Counted from the stretch's first letter, positions 47,736-60,072 are shown. The stretch is 64,000 nucleotides of DNA from Styela clava (GCF_964204865.1 NC_135259.1:16812974-16876973), one strand, 5' to 3'. The notes: generated by a model not told the origin, from the sequence alone. Made by a program: numbers and translations.

Positions 47736-50420
47736 TGTTGATTTTCCGACTGAACTTACCTTCTATGAAACATTGCTTGATTTTAATTCGTAAATATCTT
47801 ATGAAATTGCAATTTATTTTATGGTGGGTTTAAAGATGACAAAAAGTTTTAAGTTTTTAAGTTTTAAGTTCAAGTTTTTCTTTACTTTGAATATTTTATT
47901 TTATAGTATTTCCTCCAATTCACTATCTTCAACTAACGACTACACTGTAGTAGAGAATAAAATCATACTAAGTATTTTCTGTGTTTGTCCAGTAACACTG
48001 TATAGTCTGATTGGTAAAAAAAAACACTATTACATAACAATGCTGTTTTAACCTTATCAGTGATCATAGACCAATCTATTTCAAACATTCTGATCAAATT
48101 TTCGTAAATTCAAAATAGTTGACTCTCTTATTTAATGGGAATTTTTTTTTTCTCCGTAGATTTAAAATTCTATTTTAAGTGCTTTTCTAATTTTACTTCA
48201 AAAAGTTAATGGTTCCACAATTAATAAATAAATTTTATTGACATCGTCTTGATCCTGGTTTTCACAGAGACTCTAGTCTAGAATACTTTTTTGTCATAGA
48301 TTTTCAACTTGTTTGTCATGGTGATAGTAGTATGGTAGACCAATTATGTATATTACGCGGCTTTTCGTTTAAATATCATTGCGTCAAAACGATGTTTTTC
48401 ATTATTACTAGACATTGTTTCCGTGTCAGGAAAGGTTTAATAGTTGAAGAGAAATCATAGGATAATCAATCTTAAAACCTAACAAACGCAATCGCAGACC
48501 TTCTTTGCACAGTATTTCGAACAAAAAAAATAATAATAGAAAATAGTTGAATAGTGAGTGTTCACTAAAGAACTACTAACCTTTTGACAAGCAATTTGTG
48601 GAGGTGGCTTATACAAAAGCCCGACTGTGCTTTTTAACTTAATTTCTGTTGTCTTAAGTCTCAGAAAGGATATAGAAGAAAATATTTCACTGTTTACTAC
48701 AATTTATATTGTTGTATGGTTATCGACTAAATCCAAAATGCCAAGCATCAAGAATATTTGAACTAGCACACTTTTGATTCAAGCCCTAGATTTTAGCATT
48801 AATTTTATCTAATGTGCATTTGCAGTCAAGACATTTTTATCCACACATACATTTGGAACTGTGTAGATCCGAAACTATTTGCGTTTCATCTCTTCATATT
48901 TTTCATACTTGACTTGGGATATTTGTACACATACTACAATTCTATAAATTGAAAAAAAAAATAAATAAAATAAATATAGCTCTAAAATGGCCTAGTTATA
49001 ACATTTTTTTATGTACTGCTCAAAATATGTCAATAATTGCGTTTTCCAACTTTACGGTTGATTGCCTTATATATATCTAATAAATAGTAAAGTCTTTCTG
49101 CAAAAACAGTGATTGTTATTGAGAAAATCAACACATTGCTGCCCTGGCGCAATGATTGTCAAAATATCTTTTGATTAGCAAGATTAACGATTGTGTATGT
49201 CTCAGATACATTACACATCTTTAATATAACTAGCACAAGAAAGCAATATATAATTTGAATCGTCTGTAATATCAATCAAGTATTATCAATCGTCGTGTGC
49301 ATTGTTGGATTAGTACCTATCTAGCTGGTAGTCAGCTAAAACACACATCGTTTGTGAAGGAAATCTTTCATACAGAGTTGCATTGATGTAGAGGCTATAA
49401 CTAGCAAAAGTCTTTGAAGTTTTTGTTCTGAGTTTTATAGGTTTCTTATGATAATTAAGTTCTCGTAATTAATCACAAATAGTAACTGTACAATCAATGT
49501 ACAGCGGAAAACTTTTAATATTCATTAATCGTCCTTTTCCAGCTATAACAATAGGAAATTACATCAATCAAACACATTTTTATGTGGATTCAATGCATCA
49601 TCCAATGATTTCCTATCTTTATCAATATCATAACTGTCCCAAATAACTCGCAATACCAAAATTCAATACATATGTTTTGACCAAGTACAAAATTTCAAAT
49701 TTAAATGAAGAAAATAATTTAATAAAAAAGTCATCCTCCTTTCTAGAAATTTTACCTAATTAATTTGTTGAAAAAATTAGTGCTGTGTGCATTTAGAAGT
49801 TCAAAATGGAAATACCTGGATGAAAAATATTTTATTAATGTGACTTCAGAATATATCATTAAAAGCAATTAAAAGCATTTAGTATCTAAACCAAGTTAAA
49901 AATGCATGTTTCAATTCAGATCAATGAACGTTGTGATTATCTGAAGCATATTCTTATTTCAACCACAATGCGTTTTCCTATAAAAAAGTGAGAGCATAAA
50001 ATTCTGTAATTTTATTTCAATTTTACTGGGTTAATATTTGTCTATATTGAAAGACTTTTTAAAATGTGAAAACATGTTTTCTGATTCAAAAACAAAAAAG
50101 GGTCATTTCACTTTGCTTTTGTACTAAATAATCACATTTTTGATAAATGCTTTCAACATGCAATGAAGAATTTCGATTTTGAATATTAATACTGAAAATG
50201 ACACAAGTAGCATACAATGATCACAGAATTAAGAAGCATTGGACAATTATAACAATCATGAAATAAATGAAAAAATAACTCAGAAAAAGGAAAAGAAAAT
50301 ACACGTTTATTCTATTGCGTTTACTTAATCTTAATCAGACAATAAGTCAGATTACAATATAAAACAATCATTAAAAAATAAAATCAAACAATATTATTGT
50401 GAAACAATTGTTTATAAACA
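47736..50420. repeat. Intergenic DNA between genes I and J
   Basis: The 3' flank of gene I passes near 47960 into the block shared with 8740-9130, 27740-28700 and, reversed, 42400-41950; from about 48240 it matches 2400-4780. No gene was seen. The small open frame at 47821-48051 is AT-rich and has no recognisable features. Confidence 0.5.
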
Positions 50421-52607
50421 TCATGCAAATTCCATCTCGCAAACAAATCGGTTGTTGTAGGAACATAACAGATCAGCAACGCCAATTTTTGAATTGAAAA
50501 ATAGTATGGCTGCACAGTTTTTGCTTCTACCACCGTTGGGTTCTCCCGTTCCCCACATTGTGCTTGTCGAATCATTTGTTCCATCCGACCAAACCCAAAT
50601 TTCTTCATTGCTGATATCGTCTAATCTTATCCATGCATAAGCTCCGGTTAGGAAATGTCCCGGAAATATTTCACTAAAAAGATGCAATATCATTAATTAC
50701 TTACAATTAGAGCTTCATAGCTTCATAGTTTCGTTTGGTAAGTTTTATCATCGTGAAAGTTTAATTGCGGCTTGTCTCAAAATAGGCGTTCCATCATCTT
50801 GCAAAAACTAATCAGCGCTACCATCGCTACAAAAAAAGATTGTGAACAAATTTAAAATGATTTAGTGAGTACTTTTTAGTAGTTACATTTTGAGCTATTA
50901 ATAATTTTTGAACTAATTCTTTAGTATTCAAAGAAAACTATTTTTGTTTTGACACTACAATTATGGGTCTACAAAACAAACATTAAAAATAAATATTCTT
51001 CACGGAACTAACTAACTTACTTTTTGACTTGGATGTTCCTAATTCTAGTCGATACTGAACGAGCTCCCATTCCTTCACATCGAGCCTTTGCAGTTGCTCA
51101 GTTGGCAGAATCAGTGAAACGTTTGTAAAAGAGATTATTGCTGGCTCCGAACCATCCGATAATGGAAAATAATTTGTCAATTTTCGAGTTTGCCTCAGTC
51201 AGGTTTTCTGTCTGTAAAGCAAACTAAGTTTGAAATTAACCTTAAATATTATGTGTTTTCATGTTACTGTATAACTAGATGCAACATGAACAACATTTTT
51301 TTTCACGATCATATATATACCTTTAGAATTCGTGGTAAATTATAGATATGTAAATATATTTGATCCCTGTTGCTTAAACTCACCAATTTGTTGTTTTCGA
51401 TGAATATTTTGGAGTCGAGTTGACTCACTTCATTCTTCAATATTTTCAACTCATGTTTTATACTCGACGATGCTAAAAATTTATTTGAAAGCGTAAAATT
51501 TGGTGACTAATCATATTCTAGAAACCAATCAGTAAGTTTTTTTACAGCGACTTTGAATATAAATTTCTTTGAGTCTAAAGCGCCAATCGTCAGAGGGGTC
51601 AAGTGACTAACTTTTCTCATCATTTATATGTGTTTTTAAATTTTAAGTTTTGTTTTTGCTTTGGTGAATCTCAAAAGAAATTCAAACTAACTCGCGTTTT
51701 TGAATTTTGTTTCTAAGATTTTTAAATGCAATGCATAGGTATTAGCATATTAGTATTATAAACTTGCTTTTCTGTGAATCATTTGAAATCTTCGCGAGGG
51801 ACGAACTGAACAGTATTGACAATTTTTCAAAAATTTCAACTTGTTCTAAAATTTAAAAATAGTATTTATGTTCATGTACAACTGGCACGATCCGACTGTG
51901 ATCAATGTATCTTACGTTTTTGAGTGTCGTTTATAATGATGGACAGAGATGAATCAATCTCACCCATTTTTTCCACTTTTTCCCTCATATGATTCATCTC
52001 GTTCTGGAGCCCAAAATAAATTTGAATATTGAAGAAAAATTACAATGGTAGTTTTTGTATATAAATTTAATTATATCATTTAGTTCATTAAACTTCAATT
52101 AATTCACAGTTACAGAAAGATAAAACACGGAATATCTGAACTAACTTGCATAATCAGAATAAATGCAGCAACAGACACTAAAAAGCAGATTCCCGAAGAT
52201 ACCGCGAAAGCGAACCAAGTTTTCTTGATATCATGCTCATTGTACTCTATAAACTAGAATTATGTGGATAACGTATGTAATGAAAATTTCAAAAAAATAA
52301 TTGGAAGGAATCAGAAAACATTGAATCCCGTCTCATTTGTTTTAAGTAATTTCACCTCGTTTTTCCATGACATTACTAAAATTTGTTGTTCACTATTGAA
52401 AGAAAGATGATAGTAAACTTTCCTCATAAAAAAGTGTTCGTATTTGCGTTTCCTCGTTTTATCGTTTACTTGGTATTTCAATATTACAAATTACACTGGA
52501 AGTTATCAAATAAAACACTAACCTTGTTCAGAAATTGGATGTGGTCTCGAAGCAGCCTGAGCGGTTTCATATGCATTTTGCCTGTGATCATTTTCATAAT
52601 ATTCCAT
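50421..52607 (-). pseudogene. Pseudogene J: nearly complete lectin receptor with lesions
   Basis: All seven exons are present: 52523-52607, 52146-52246, 51916-52009, 51768-51845, 51384-51472, 51021-51211 and 50421-50673. Lengths match gene D. Lesions: the acceptor of exon 3 reads GGG instead of AAG, and in exon 6 the codon for Tyr in NYATA is TGA. The exon 4 donor is GCAAGT, which could still work as a GC donor. The tail has YYEN and NAYETA; exon 7 encodes EPNGGRSKNC and VADLLC, with WIRLDD in place of WIGLDD. Death seems recent, because exon 7 and exon 2 are otherwise open. Confidence 0.8.
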
Positions 52608-55300
52608 CTCTTTATGGACGTTTTGGGGAAGGTTTTGCTTCTAAAATGGCAAAATTTTGGTTTCATTTGGTTCCCATTTATAGAATATTAACAGCAACTG
52701 TGTGGAGGCTAACATACGAAAAGTTATGTGAAATCACACTTATCATAATTGTATTATTATTATCATCAGTGGGTGTTGAAACCGTAATAAACAATATTTA
52801 TTCCAGGAAATATATCCTTGCGTATATCACGCTACCTTATTGGTTTAGATTTAAACCTTAAGGTGCGTCCAGATAATTAGGGCATCAAACTTGGGCTTCC
52901 GTTTTACAATAAGCCATACGAACTAATGAAGGAATGGTATATTACTTCCTTTATGTTTAAATTGATACAAAGACATATCATAACTACAAATACGAATAGC
53001 ATGAACTTTCAAAATTATATTTCCGTGATTGGTATATTTAAAAATATAATTAGATTTGAATTGTGTGTCGGTTAATTGTGTAACGTACTTGTTATGCAAT
53101 CCTTGATTATTTCAATAAACGTCAATCACCGTTAGATTCAGGTACCGGTTAGATTTGGGTCACAGCGAGAAAATAAACATTTGAATTTCACTCACCGTGC
53201 GTGGTATACGTGAGTGGGGCGCTAGTAAAATTATTAGATTATTTTAGCCTACTCAACTCCAAATGTTAATGCCTGTTAAGAATTAGTACCATTGTTTTCT
53301 GGCAAAGTCATTTTTGATGGTTATTAACATTTTTTCAAATCAATTTCATCAAAGTCGAAATGCTATGTACAAAAAATAGCATAGTAGCATAATAGCCCTT
53401 AGAATATGCTATTTATAAATATGGGGCGAAAGTTGAAATATAAGTAGGACGTTGATTGCGTTTGCTAAGCTTCAAGTTTTGTTACTCTGTTATTAATTTA
53501 CCATTGATATAGTAATACATTTTAATACCATTTATTTATCAATAGTAAAATAGTCAACTTATTGAAGTAAAACTAATAAAACACTCCAAGAGATAATATA
53601 AATTCAAATGAAAACATGAATATTCTAAAGATTATGAGGGCCCATATTTCTTTTCTTATAAAATTTTATCAAAATGATTAAAAGTAGGCCTGTTTCATTT
53701 ATTTGTAAGTGTAAAACAGTATAGTACATTACATTATGAAAGTCGTATTTCAATACCAACACTTCAAAATGTTTTCAACACGGCAACGCGCACAAGTCTA
53801 AATTCAAAAATTTATCAATTCATTTTTTTGATCGAAAATATTTTTAAGGGCGTAGCTCAGTTTTTATTACGAGTGAAACCGAGTTTCATTTTGTGTGTCA
53901 ATAGTGAAATCGACAAGAATATGATAAAATGATTATAAAAATGATAAAACAGTGATGTAAACTTCGAAAAAACAATGGAAAAGTTCAAATTCATAATATT
54001 ACAATAACTTTTATTTATTTATAAACTGACAAAAATTGCAAACAGGTTGCAATAATAAACAATATACTACATTTTGGACGCATATGACGCAAGCATGAAA
54101 CTTTATTATCTCGCGGAAATGTACGACTGAACGGATAAAATACATTGCAATGAACACACGATGGATCTTGGAGGTGGTGCTCGGAGGGGCCCGGAGCCAG
54201 CCGAGAATAGTTAACGATGGCCCATTAGTAAATATACTAACCCAAACACGGCTCTGACTCCGCATACGACCCGGAGGTAAAACAAACAAACAAAATACCG
54301 CAAAAAATTCAGTTCCGTCACATATTGCATATTAATATCCCTGCTACCCAAATATTCAATTGTATACCATAAAAAATATATCACAGCTGCACTAACCTTT
54401 TTCTCCGATACCCCAGGATCCTGGAAAATTTAATTAATTTTGGATATGATTAGTCAAATATATGTTATTTTCAGGCTTATGTTATGTCTAAATTATTTCA
54501 ATTCTGTCGGCACTAACATGTTATCATTTTAAACATCCAACTATAATCCATGATTGATCCGAATGTTCTTAACCACGGTGACGTCATCATTTTTTTTTTT
54601 TTGATGTATAATTTTTATTTTATTACAAGGTCAATTTTATTTGTATGAGTATTTCAAAGCATAAAAATAAACAAAGAACCTGTTGTTATTTTAAAGCGAA
54701 GTATTTTGAAGGCGCGAGCAACTTTCTCAGGAAAAGGAGAAAAAATTTTCCCAAAAATTTTTGAAATTTGTTCCTTCTTACCGGCGTATGGTCGGACGCG
54801 TTTGCGCTACGTAATTTGGGCGGGTTTCAAAGCGGCAAAAATAAGCTTTTTAAAGAGATATTGCAATAGTTACTAGCGTGTTTGGTTACCTATTTATGTC
54901 ATATTATAAAATGGGTATAAAAAGTCGATTTGGACCAGCGGAAATAAAGGGCTTTAATTAAACAAAAGAGCACCATACCAATACACAGACAAACTGTTAT
55001 TCATGGAATATTAATTTTAAGTTGTTTCTATGTACGTGTCCTTTCATCTTGCCAAAATCAAATTAAAAATTTATACACAAGGAGTATAAAATTACTACAG
55101 AAAAGTATTGAGTATTATTAGGTTTTTGGGAAGCATTTCCATCATTGGCTACTCAAAATCTTTGTAATAGAAAAAATCTATTTTTTCCATATTAACAACA
55201 ACCTTTATAAATATAGTAACATTAGTGTTTGAAAATTATGTCTAGTTTTACTATTTTAATTAAACAAATTTAATTAAGGGTAAGTCAAATAAACAACAAA

Positions 55301-55375
55301 TCTTGTTGAGGAATAGTAGGTAGTGGTTTAGCATCATTCTGAGAGAATTCATACACATTTTGACTCTGTCAATTT
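55301..55375 (-). pseudogene. Relic exon 1 facing gene K
   Basis: Reversed, it reads as the tail exon from the Gln-Ser-x-Asn-Val-Tyr-Glu part to CTCAACAAG, followed by ATTTGT in place of the donor GTTTGT. The first part, including the start codon, is lost. The true divergent partner of K was probably this gene, with pseudogene J belonging to a further unit. Confidence 0.6.
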
Positions 55376-56598
55376 CGTCAAATTACAATTATCTGATTTG
55401 AATTATACCTCACGATGTATTCTCTCTCGATTATGTAAATTCCAGATAAATAACACAACATCAAATGTGGGCCATGAAAGAACAGAACCAGCGAGAGTAT
55501 ATGTGACACATTACTTCTTCGAAGTTTAAAAACGAATACGTGGTATGAAATAATCAATGTTGTGTGTGTATAGTGATTACAAATATGAATGAATATCGGT
55601 TTAGCATATGTTAGGTTAGCATATACGTCTGACGGACTTACGTACTTGATATGCAAACCTCAATTGATTCAATACACGCCAATCACATTTCAAGCATACT
55701 GGTTACCCCATATTTTCAGACGAAATGACGAAGAATGTCATTAGTGTTGTGACAAAATGATACTTATATTTTAAATATGTAACTATCACACCATGATCTT
55801 TATGATATAATCAGGATTTGATTTGTAAAATAAAATACTCCACGGGAATTTTATGTACATTGCACTTCGGCTTTTATAGGATAGTTGAAAAAATCACATT
55901 CTTTGCCACCTCGTCAGATATCGGGAATTGTTATATCAAGCATTCCCAACCAATTAACAATCGGAACGTGGTAGTCGATGTCGCGTAGGGCCAAAGTTTA
56001 ATCTAGCACAGAAAGATTTAAATACTGTTAAGAAACTTGAATAACTCAGCATAGCTCAAACAGAATTTATGATTTTACTAGCAGGAGAATGATAGGATTG
56101 AAATAAGATTGACGTAAATTAGGTTTTCATATCAAGTACGTCAGATAGTCAATCGGCACACGTCTAAAGATGAAATATATTATAATGTGGAATATGACGT
56201 GAAAATACTGATCTATTCTTATTTATATCATGATATTCTTCAGGCAAGCATTGGCCCTTTAAAACATTTGTTAGCTCGAGTATCAAGGAAGTAATGTGTC
56301 ACATATTCGGTAACCAGTTTTTATTCCTTTTCACAAAATAGTTGTTTCGTCTCCCACCTTTGACGCATTAATAATGCGGATTTACAGAATCATTATTGCA
56401 ACTTAGGCTATAATTCAAAACAATTAAAGTTTTCAGTTAGTTTGATATATGCACGGCCATATGACTAAGAATATACATTGTTCACTGTTATTATTATGGT
56501 TTCGTCTCCTACTGATGATATTACCAAAAATATTTTTTGCGTGATCCATCATAATGTTTGCCTGTACAGTTCACTATTTCTAATAAGATGTTGTAGTC

Positions 56599-56605
56599 TA
56601 TAAAA
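56599..56605 (+). promoter_or_regulatory. TATA box of gene K
   Basis: TATAAAA followed by tggttatcggtatcaac, 55 bp before the start codon. Confidence 0.58.
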
Positions 56606-56659
56606 TGGTTATCGGTATCAACATTTTGTTCAGTTAAAAGCATTTTATAAAGCGTGTAC

Positions 56660-58980
56660 ATGGAAATGGAATTTCATGTAAATGGTCAAAGTGAAAATGC
56701 ATATGTAATCTCTCACACTGCTTCAGGGCCACCAGCAGTTGCTAAACAAGGTTTGTGTTTTATTCGATTACCTTAAATTCTAATTTATAATGAAGAAGAG
56801 AAAATGAAAAATAGTTTATAAAGAGTAAACATGCATGGTTAAACTTCTCCGGCTTTCAAAATTTCAAATATCATATTTTTTCATATGAATTCACCTATTT
56901 TACAGCAATGCCGTAACAAATTTTAATTTCCCTATTTTTACGTAGAATAAAAAATGAGTATTTTTTACCGCTTGCAATCTCCTTAATAAATTCATTTCAT
57001 CCACGTTTTTTTTTTTCACAGACAACAATAAAGCTACGAACAATAAAAATTTGTTTGTTGTCGCGATAGCTTTTGGAATATGCTTCATTGTGTTTATTCG
57101 CTGCATTTATCCTGATTATGCAAGTTAGTTAGTACCGGGAATTAAATTTTGGCGTAATGTTCTATAATGTATAATAAAATCAAGTATTGTACAAAAAGTT
57201 TTTTGTTTCCTACTTTTGTAGTAATCCATTTATTTGAAATATTCAAATTTATTTTAAGTTCAAAGAGAGATGAATCTTATGAGAGAAAAATTGGACAATA
57301 TGAGTGATATTGGATCATATCTCGCTAGCAATATAAACGACACTCAGAAACGTATGATATATTGATTTCAGTCGAAACATGCCGATTGTATATCAGCGTA
57401 ATAATATTTTTTAAATTTAAGAACAAGTGGAAACTTTTGAAAATTTGACAACGCAGTTCAAATCTTCCCTCGCAAGGATTTCAAGTGGAACACAAAAGAG
57501 TAAGTTTATATTAATATTAATTTAAAATATGTATCGCCAATTGCTTTATCAAGTTTAGCACAGTTTATAGCGGTGAAAAAAAAATGATTCAATTTAAGAA
57601 CAAGTTAAAGCCATTGAAACACTGACAACGGAATTCAACTCTCACCTTGCAAAGATATCAAATGAAATACAAAATGGTAAGTTTATATTATTATTATTTT
57701 GAATTATGTATCGCGTTATTGCTTTATCAAGTTTGGCACAGTTTATCGCAGTGACAAAAAAATTCAATCTAAGAATAAATCAAGGCCAATGAAACACTGA
57801 CAACGGAATTCAACTCTTCCATCGCAAAGATTTCATGCATCGTCTCAATGCGTTATCAAGTTCCGTTACATAAAATTAAAAAATCGCGACAGATAAAACA
57901 ATTTGGACATTTGACACATCGGAATAAAAGTCTAATATAATCAAATGCTGGGAGAACACCTTATTACCTAAGATCTAAAAATATTACCTATTTTATCTTT
58001 TCAAATAAATTTTCAGCTTTTTTTTAATTTATAAAACATGAGTTAAAAATGAAGAATGAAGTGAGCCAACTCGACTCTAAAATATTCATTGGAGATAACA
58101 AATTGGTGAGTTTGGGCAAGAGAGACCAAATATATTTGCCCATCTATATATTACTTATTATCAATTCTGAAAGTGTATGAATATTATTTTTGTACAATAA
58201 ACATAAAAAAGACAAAAATATTGTTGTTTAAGTTGCATCTAATTATACCGCACCACTTAAACTCACAATATTTCAGATTTAGAATTACTTAAAATTAGTT
58301 TGCTTTACAGAAAGAAAACCTAACTAAAGCAAGCTTGAGGATGAACAAAATGTTTTCCGGATGGTTCAGAGCAAGCAATAATCTCATTTACAAACGTTCC
58401 ACTGATTCTGTCAACTACGCAACTGCAAAGGCTCAATGTGAAGGAATGGGAGCTCGTTTGGTTTCAACTGGAATTAGGAACAATCAAGTCAAAAAGTAAG
58501 CCAGTTGATTCCGTGGATGTATTTAAAAAAAAAAAAAAAAGTACATATTTTGTTCGTATCTTTTGTGAGTTTCCACTTATTAGTTTTGGGCGGTATGCAC
58601 CTATTTTGACACGAGTCCAAATTAATCTTTCATTGGCATGAAACGTACTATATGAAGCTATGAAGCTATAAAAATGAAGCTCTTACTGTAAGTGATTAAT
58701 AATTCTGCATCTTCTTAGTGAAATATTTCCGAAACATTACTTAACCGGAGCGTATGCATGGATAAGATTGGACGACATTAACAATGAAGGAATTTGGGTT
58801 TGGTCAGATGGAATGAACGATTCACCAAGCGCAATATGGAGAACGGGAGAACCGAAGGGAGGTAGAAGCGAAAACTGTGCAATCATATTAATTTCAAATT
58901 CTAAAATTGTGGTTGCTGATCTGAATTGTTCCCAAAACTGTCGATTTGTTTGCGAGAAGGAATTTGCGTGTTTTTTATAA
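56660..58980 (+). CDS. Gene K: C-type lectin-like receptor with shifted frame
   Basis: Exons 56660-56750, 57022-57123, 57259-57351, 57422-57499, 57599-57676, (58017-58107), 58312-58496 and 58719-58980. Exon 2 has one extra base and exon 3 one fewer, so the frame is restored across intron 2 and the transmembrane end becomes FIRCIYPDYA. Neck exon 4 is duplicated intact (two 78-bp phase 1-1 copies; a third, near 57778, is dead). Exon 5 starts with a T-run that brings in TAA if the usual acceptor is used; a later AG near 58060 would keep the frame. Exon 6 lacks two codons before GWFR. Exon 7 has WIRLDD, EPKGGRSENC, VADLNC and has lost the usual stop, ending three residues later. The first tail tyrosine is His. 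It may be a dying gene or one with unusual splicing. Confidence 0.62.
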
Positions 58981-60072
58981 ACAATCGTTTCATTAACATA
59001 TAGCTCGTTTTTATTTTGAAAAAATTGTTTCATATTGCGATGTGACCTATCGTCTGTTTATGAGTAAAGAAATATAAACGCTATTGAGTCGATTCAACTT
59101 ATTGTTTCAACATTCTATTGTTCATAATTTTCATTTTTCGTTTCATGAATGCTTTTCGAATTTAATATTTCTAGTTTGAGACCACAAAATTTTTCTCTCG
59201 TTACCTCCACTGTAAAAGCGCAAAATGAAAATTCAAAATACACATCAAGTTAAAGAATGCTTCAAATTTAAATATGTATTTACCACTCGCATTGATTGAA
59301 AGTGTGCTAATTAAATCTAAAGACAATATAGGATATTTTTTTAAATCAAGTTAGGTGTTTTAACATTTTAACAATATGAACTTTAGTTCGTTTAATAAAT
59401 CATGAAAATTGGCCGTTAGTTGCGCTACGAACTGGTTATTTTAAAATCTACATTTCATATTATGATGCTTTTAGGCGATAAACGCCATGATGATATTTAC
59501 CTAAAGTGTTAATGAAAACCAAATTGTGTCCATCTACATAAAATATCATTTACAAAATGATTGTGGTATCGTTTATTGAGTTATATTGATTTTGAAACTT
59601 GAAACTTATGTCTAATCAACGAACGCACTTCAAAGTGTGCACGTCAAACTTTAACTTTTGACAATGCTACTAGAATAAATATATTTCATCTATACTTTAG
59701 TATTACTGTTTTCTGAAAATACCTATATCTTTTTCCATTTTGACACGCTTTGAAACTGAATATTTTTGTGAAAAGTTTTTATATACATTAATTTTTGATA
59801 ATTGAAAAGGCTGTTACAATTTCGTAATTACTCAACACTATCTTAGTATGAGGTTATGTATTGTGATGAAAAATTAAATTATGTAATCGCCAGAAGGACG
59901 GGAGCTTTTGTTTGATAAGATTTACTGTTTTTATTTACATTCAGAATTTCAATTTCAACTGTTTTGTTAATTTTGACACGAGAAGTAAAATTTTTCACCT
60001 TGTCTAAGCAATGAATTTTAATATTCCTGCTTGTAGCAATTTGAGATAAACCGGGGTTCCCTAGTGTTTTTC
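58981..60072. repeat. 3' flank of gene K, copy of the 3' flank of gene F
   Basis: Close match to 35590-36600. A polyadenylation-like aaatataaac lies near 59070. No gene was seen. Confidence 0.55.

Larger units (their letters stand above)
52608..56659. promoter_or_regulatory. Enlarged spacer between pseudogene J and gene K
   Basis: A TATA-like box (reverse, 52677-52683) serves the J side and TATAAAA at 56599-56605 the K side. The J-side block ends near 53450. From about 53.5 to 55.26 kb the DNA matches nothing else in the window and includes a GC-rich patch (54160-54290) and a T-run (54590-54602), so a large insertion is likely, but no ends were identified. From 55.3 kb a second minus-side block with a relic exon 1 begins, followed by the standard K-side block with 'gtaatgtgtcacatattcgg' near 56290. 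Confidence 0.5.

Noticed and set aside
52383-52861. Overlapping open frames of 102 and 108 codons on the plus strand
   Set aside because: They are antisense to exon 1 and the promoter of pseudogene J, so they are shadows.
54011-54289. Minus-strand open frame of 92 codons in a GC-richer patch
   Set aside because: No recognisable domain and no repeated copy; not enough to call a gene.
58737-59033. Minus-strand open frame of 98 codons
   Set aside because: Antisense shadow of exon 7 of gene K.
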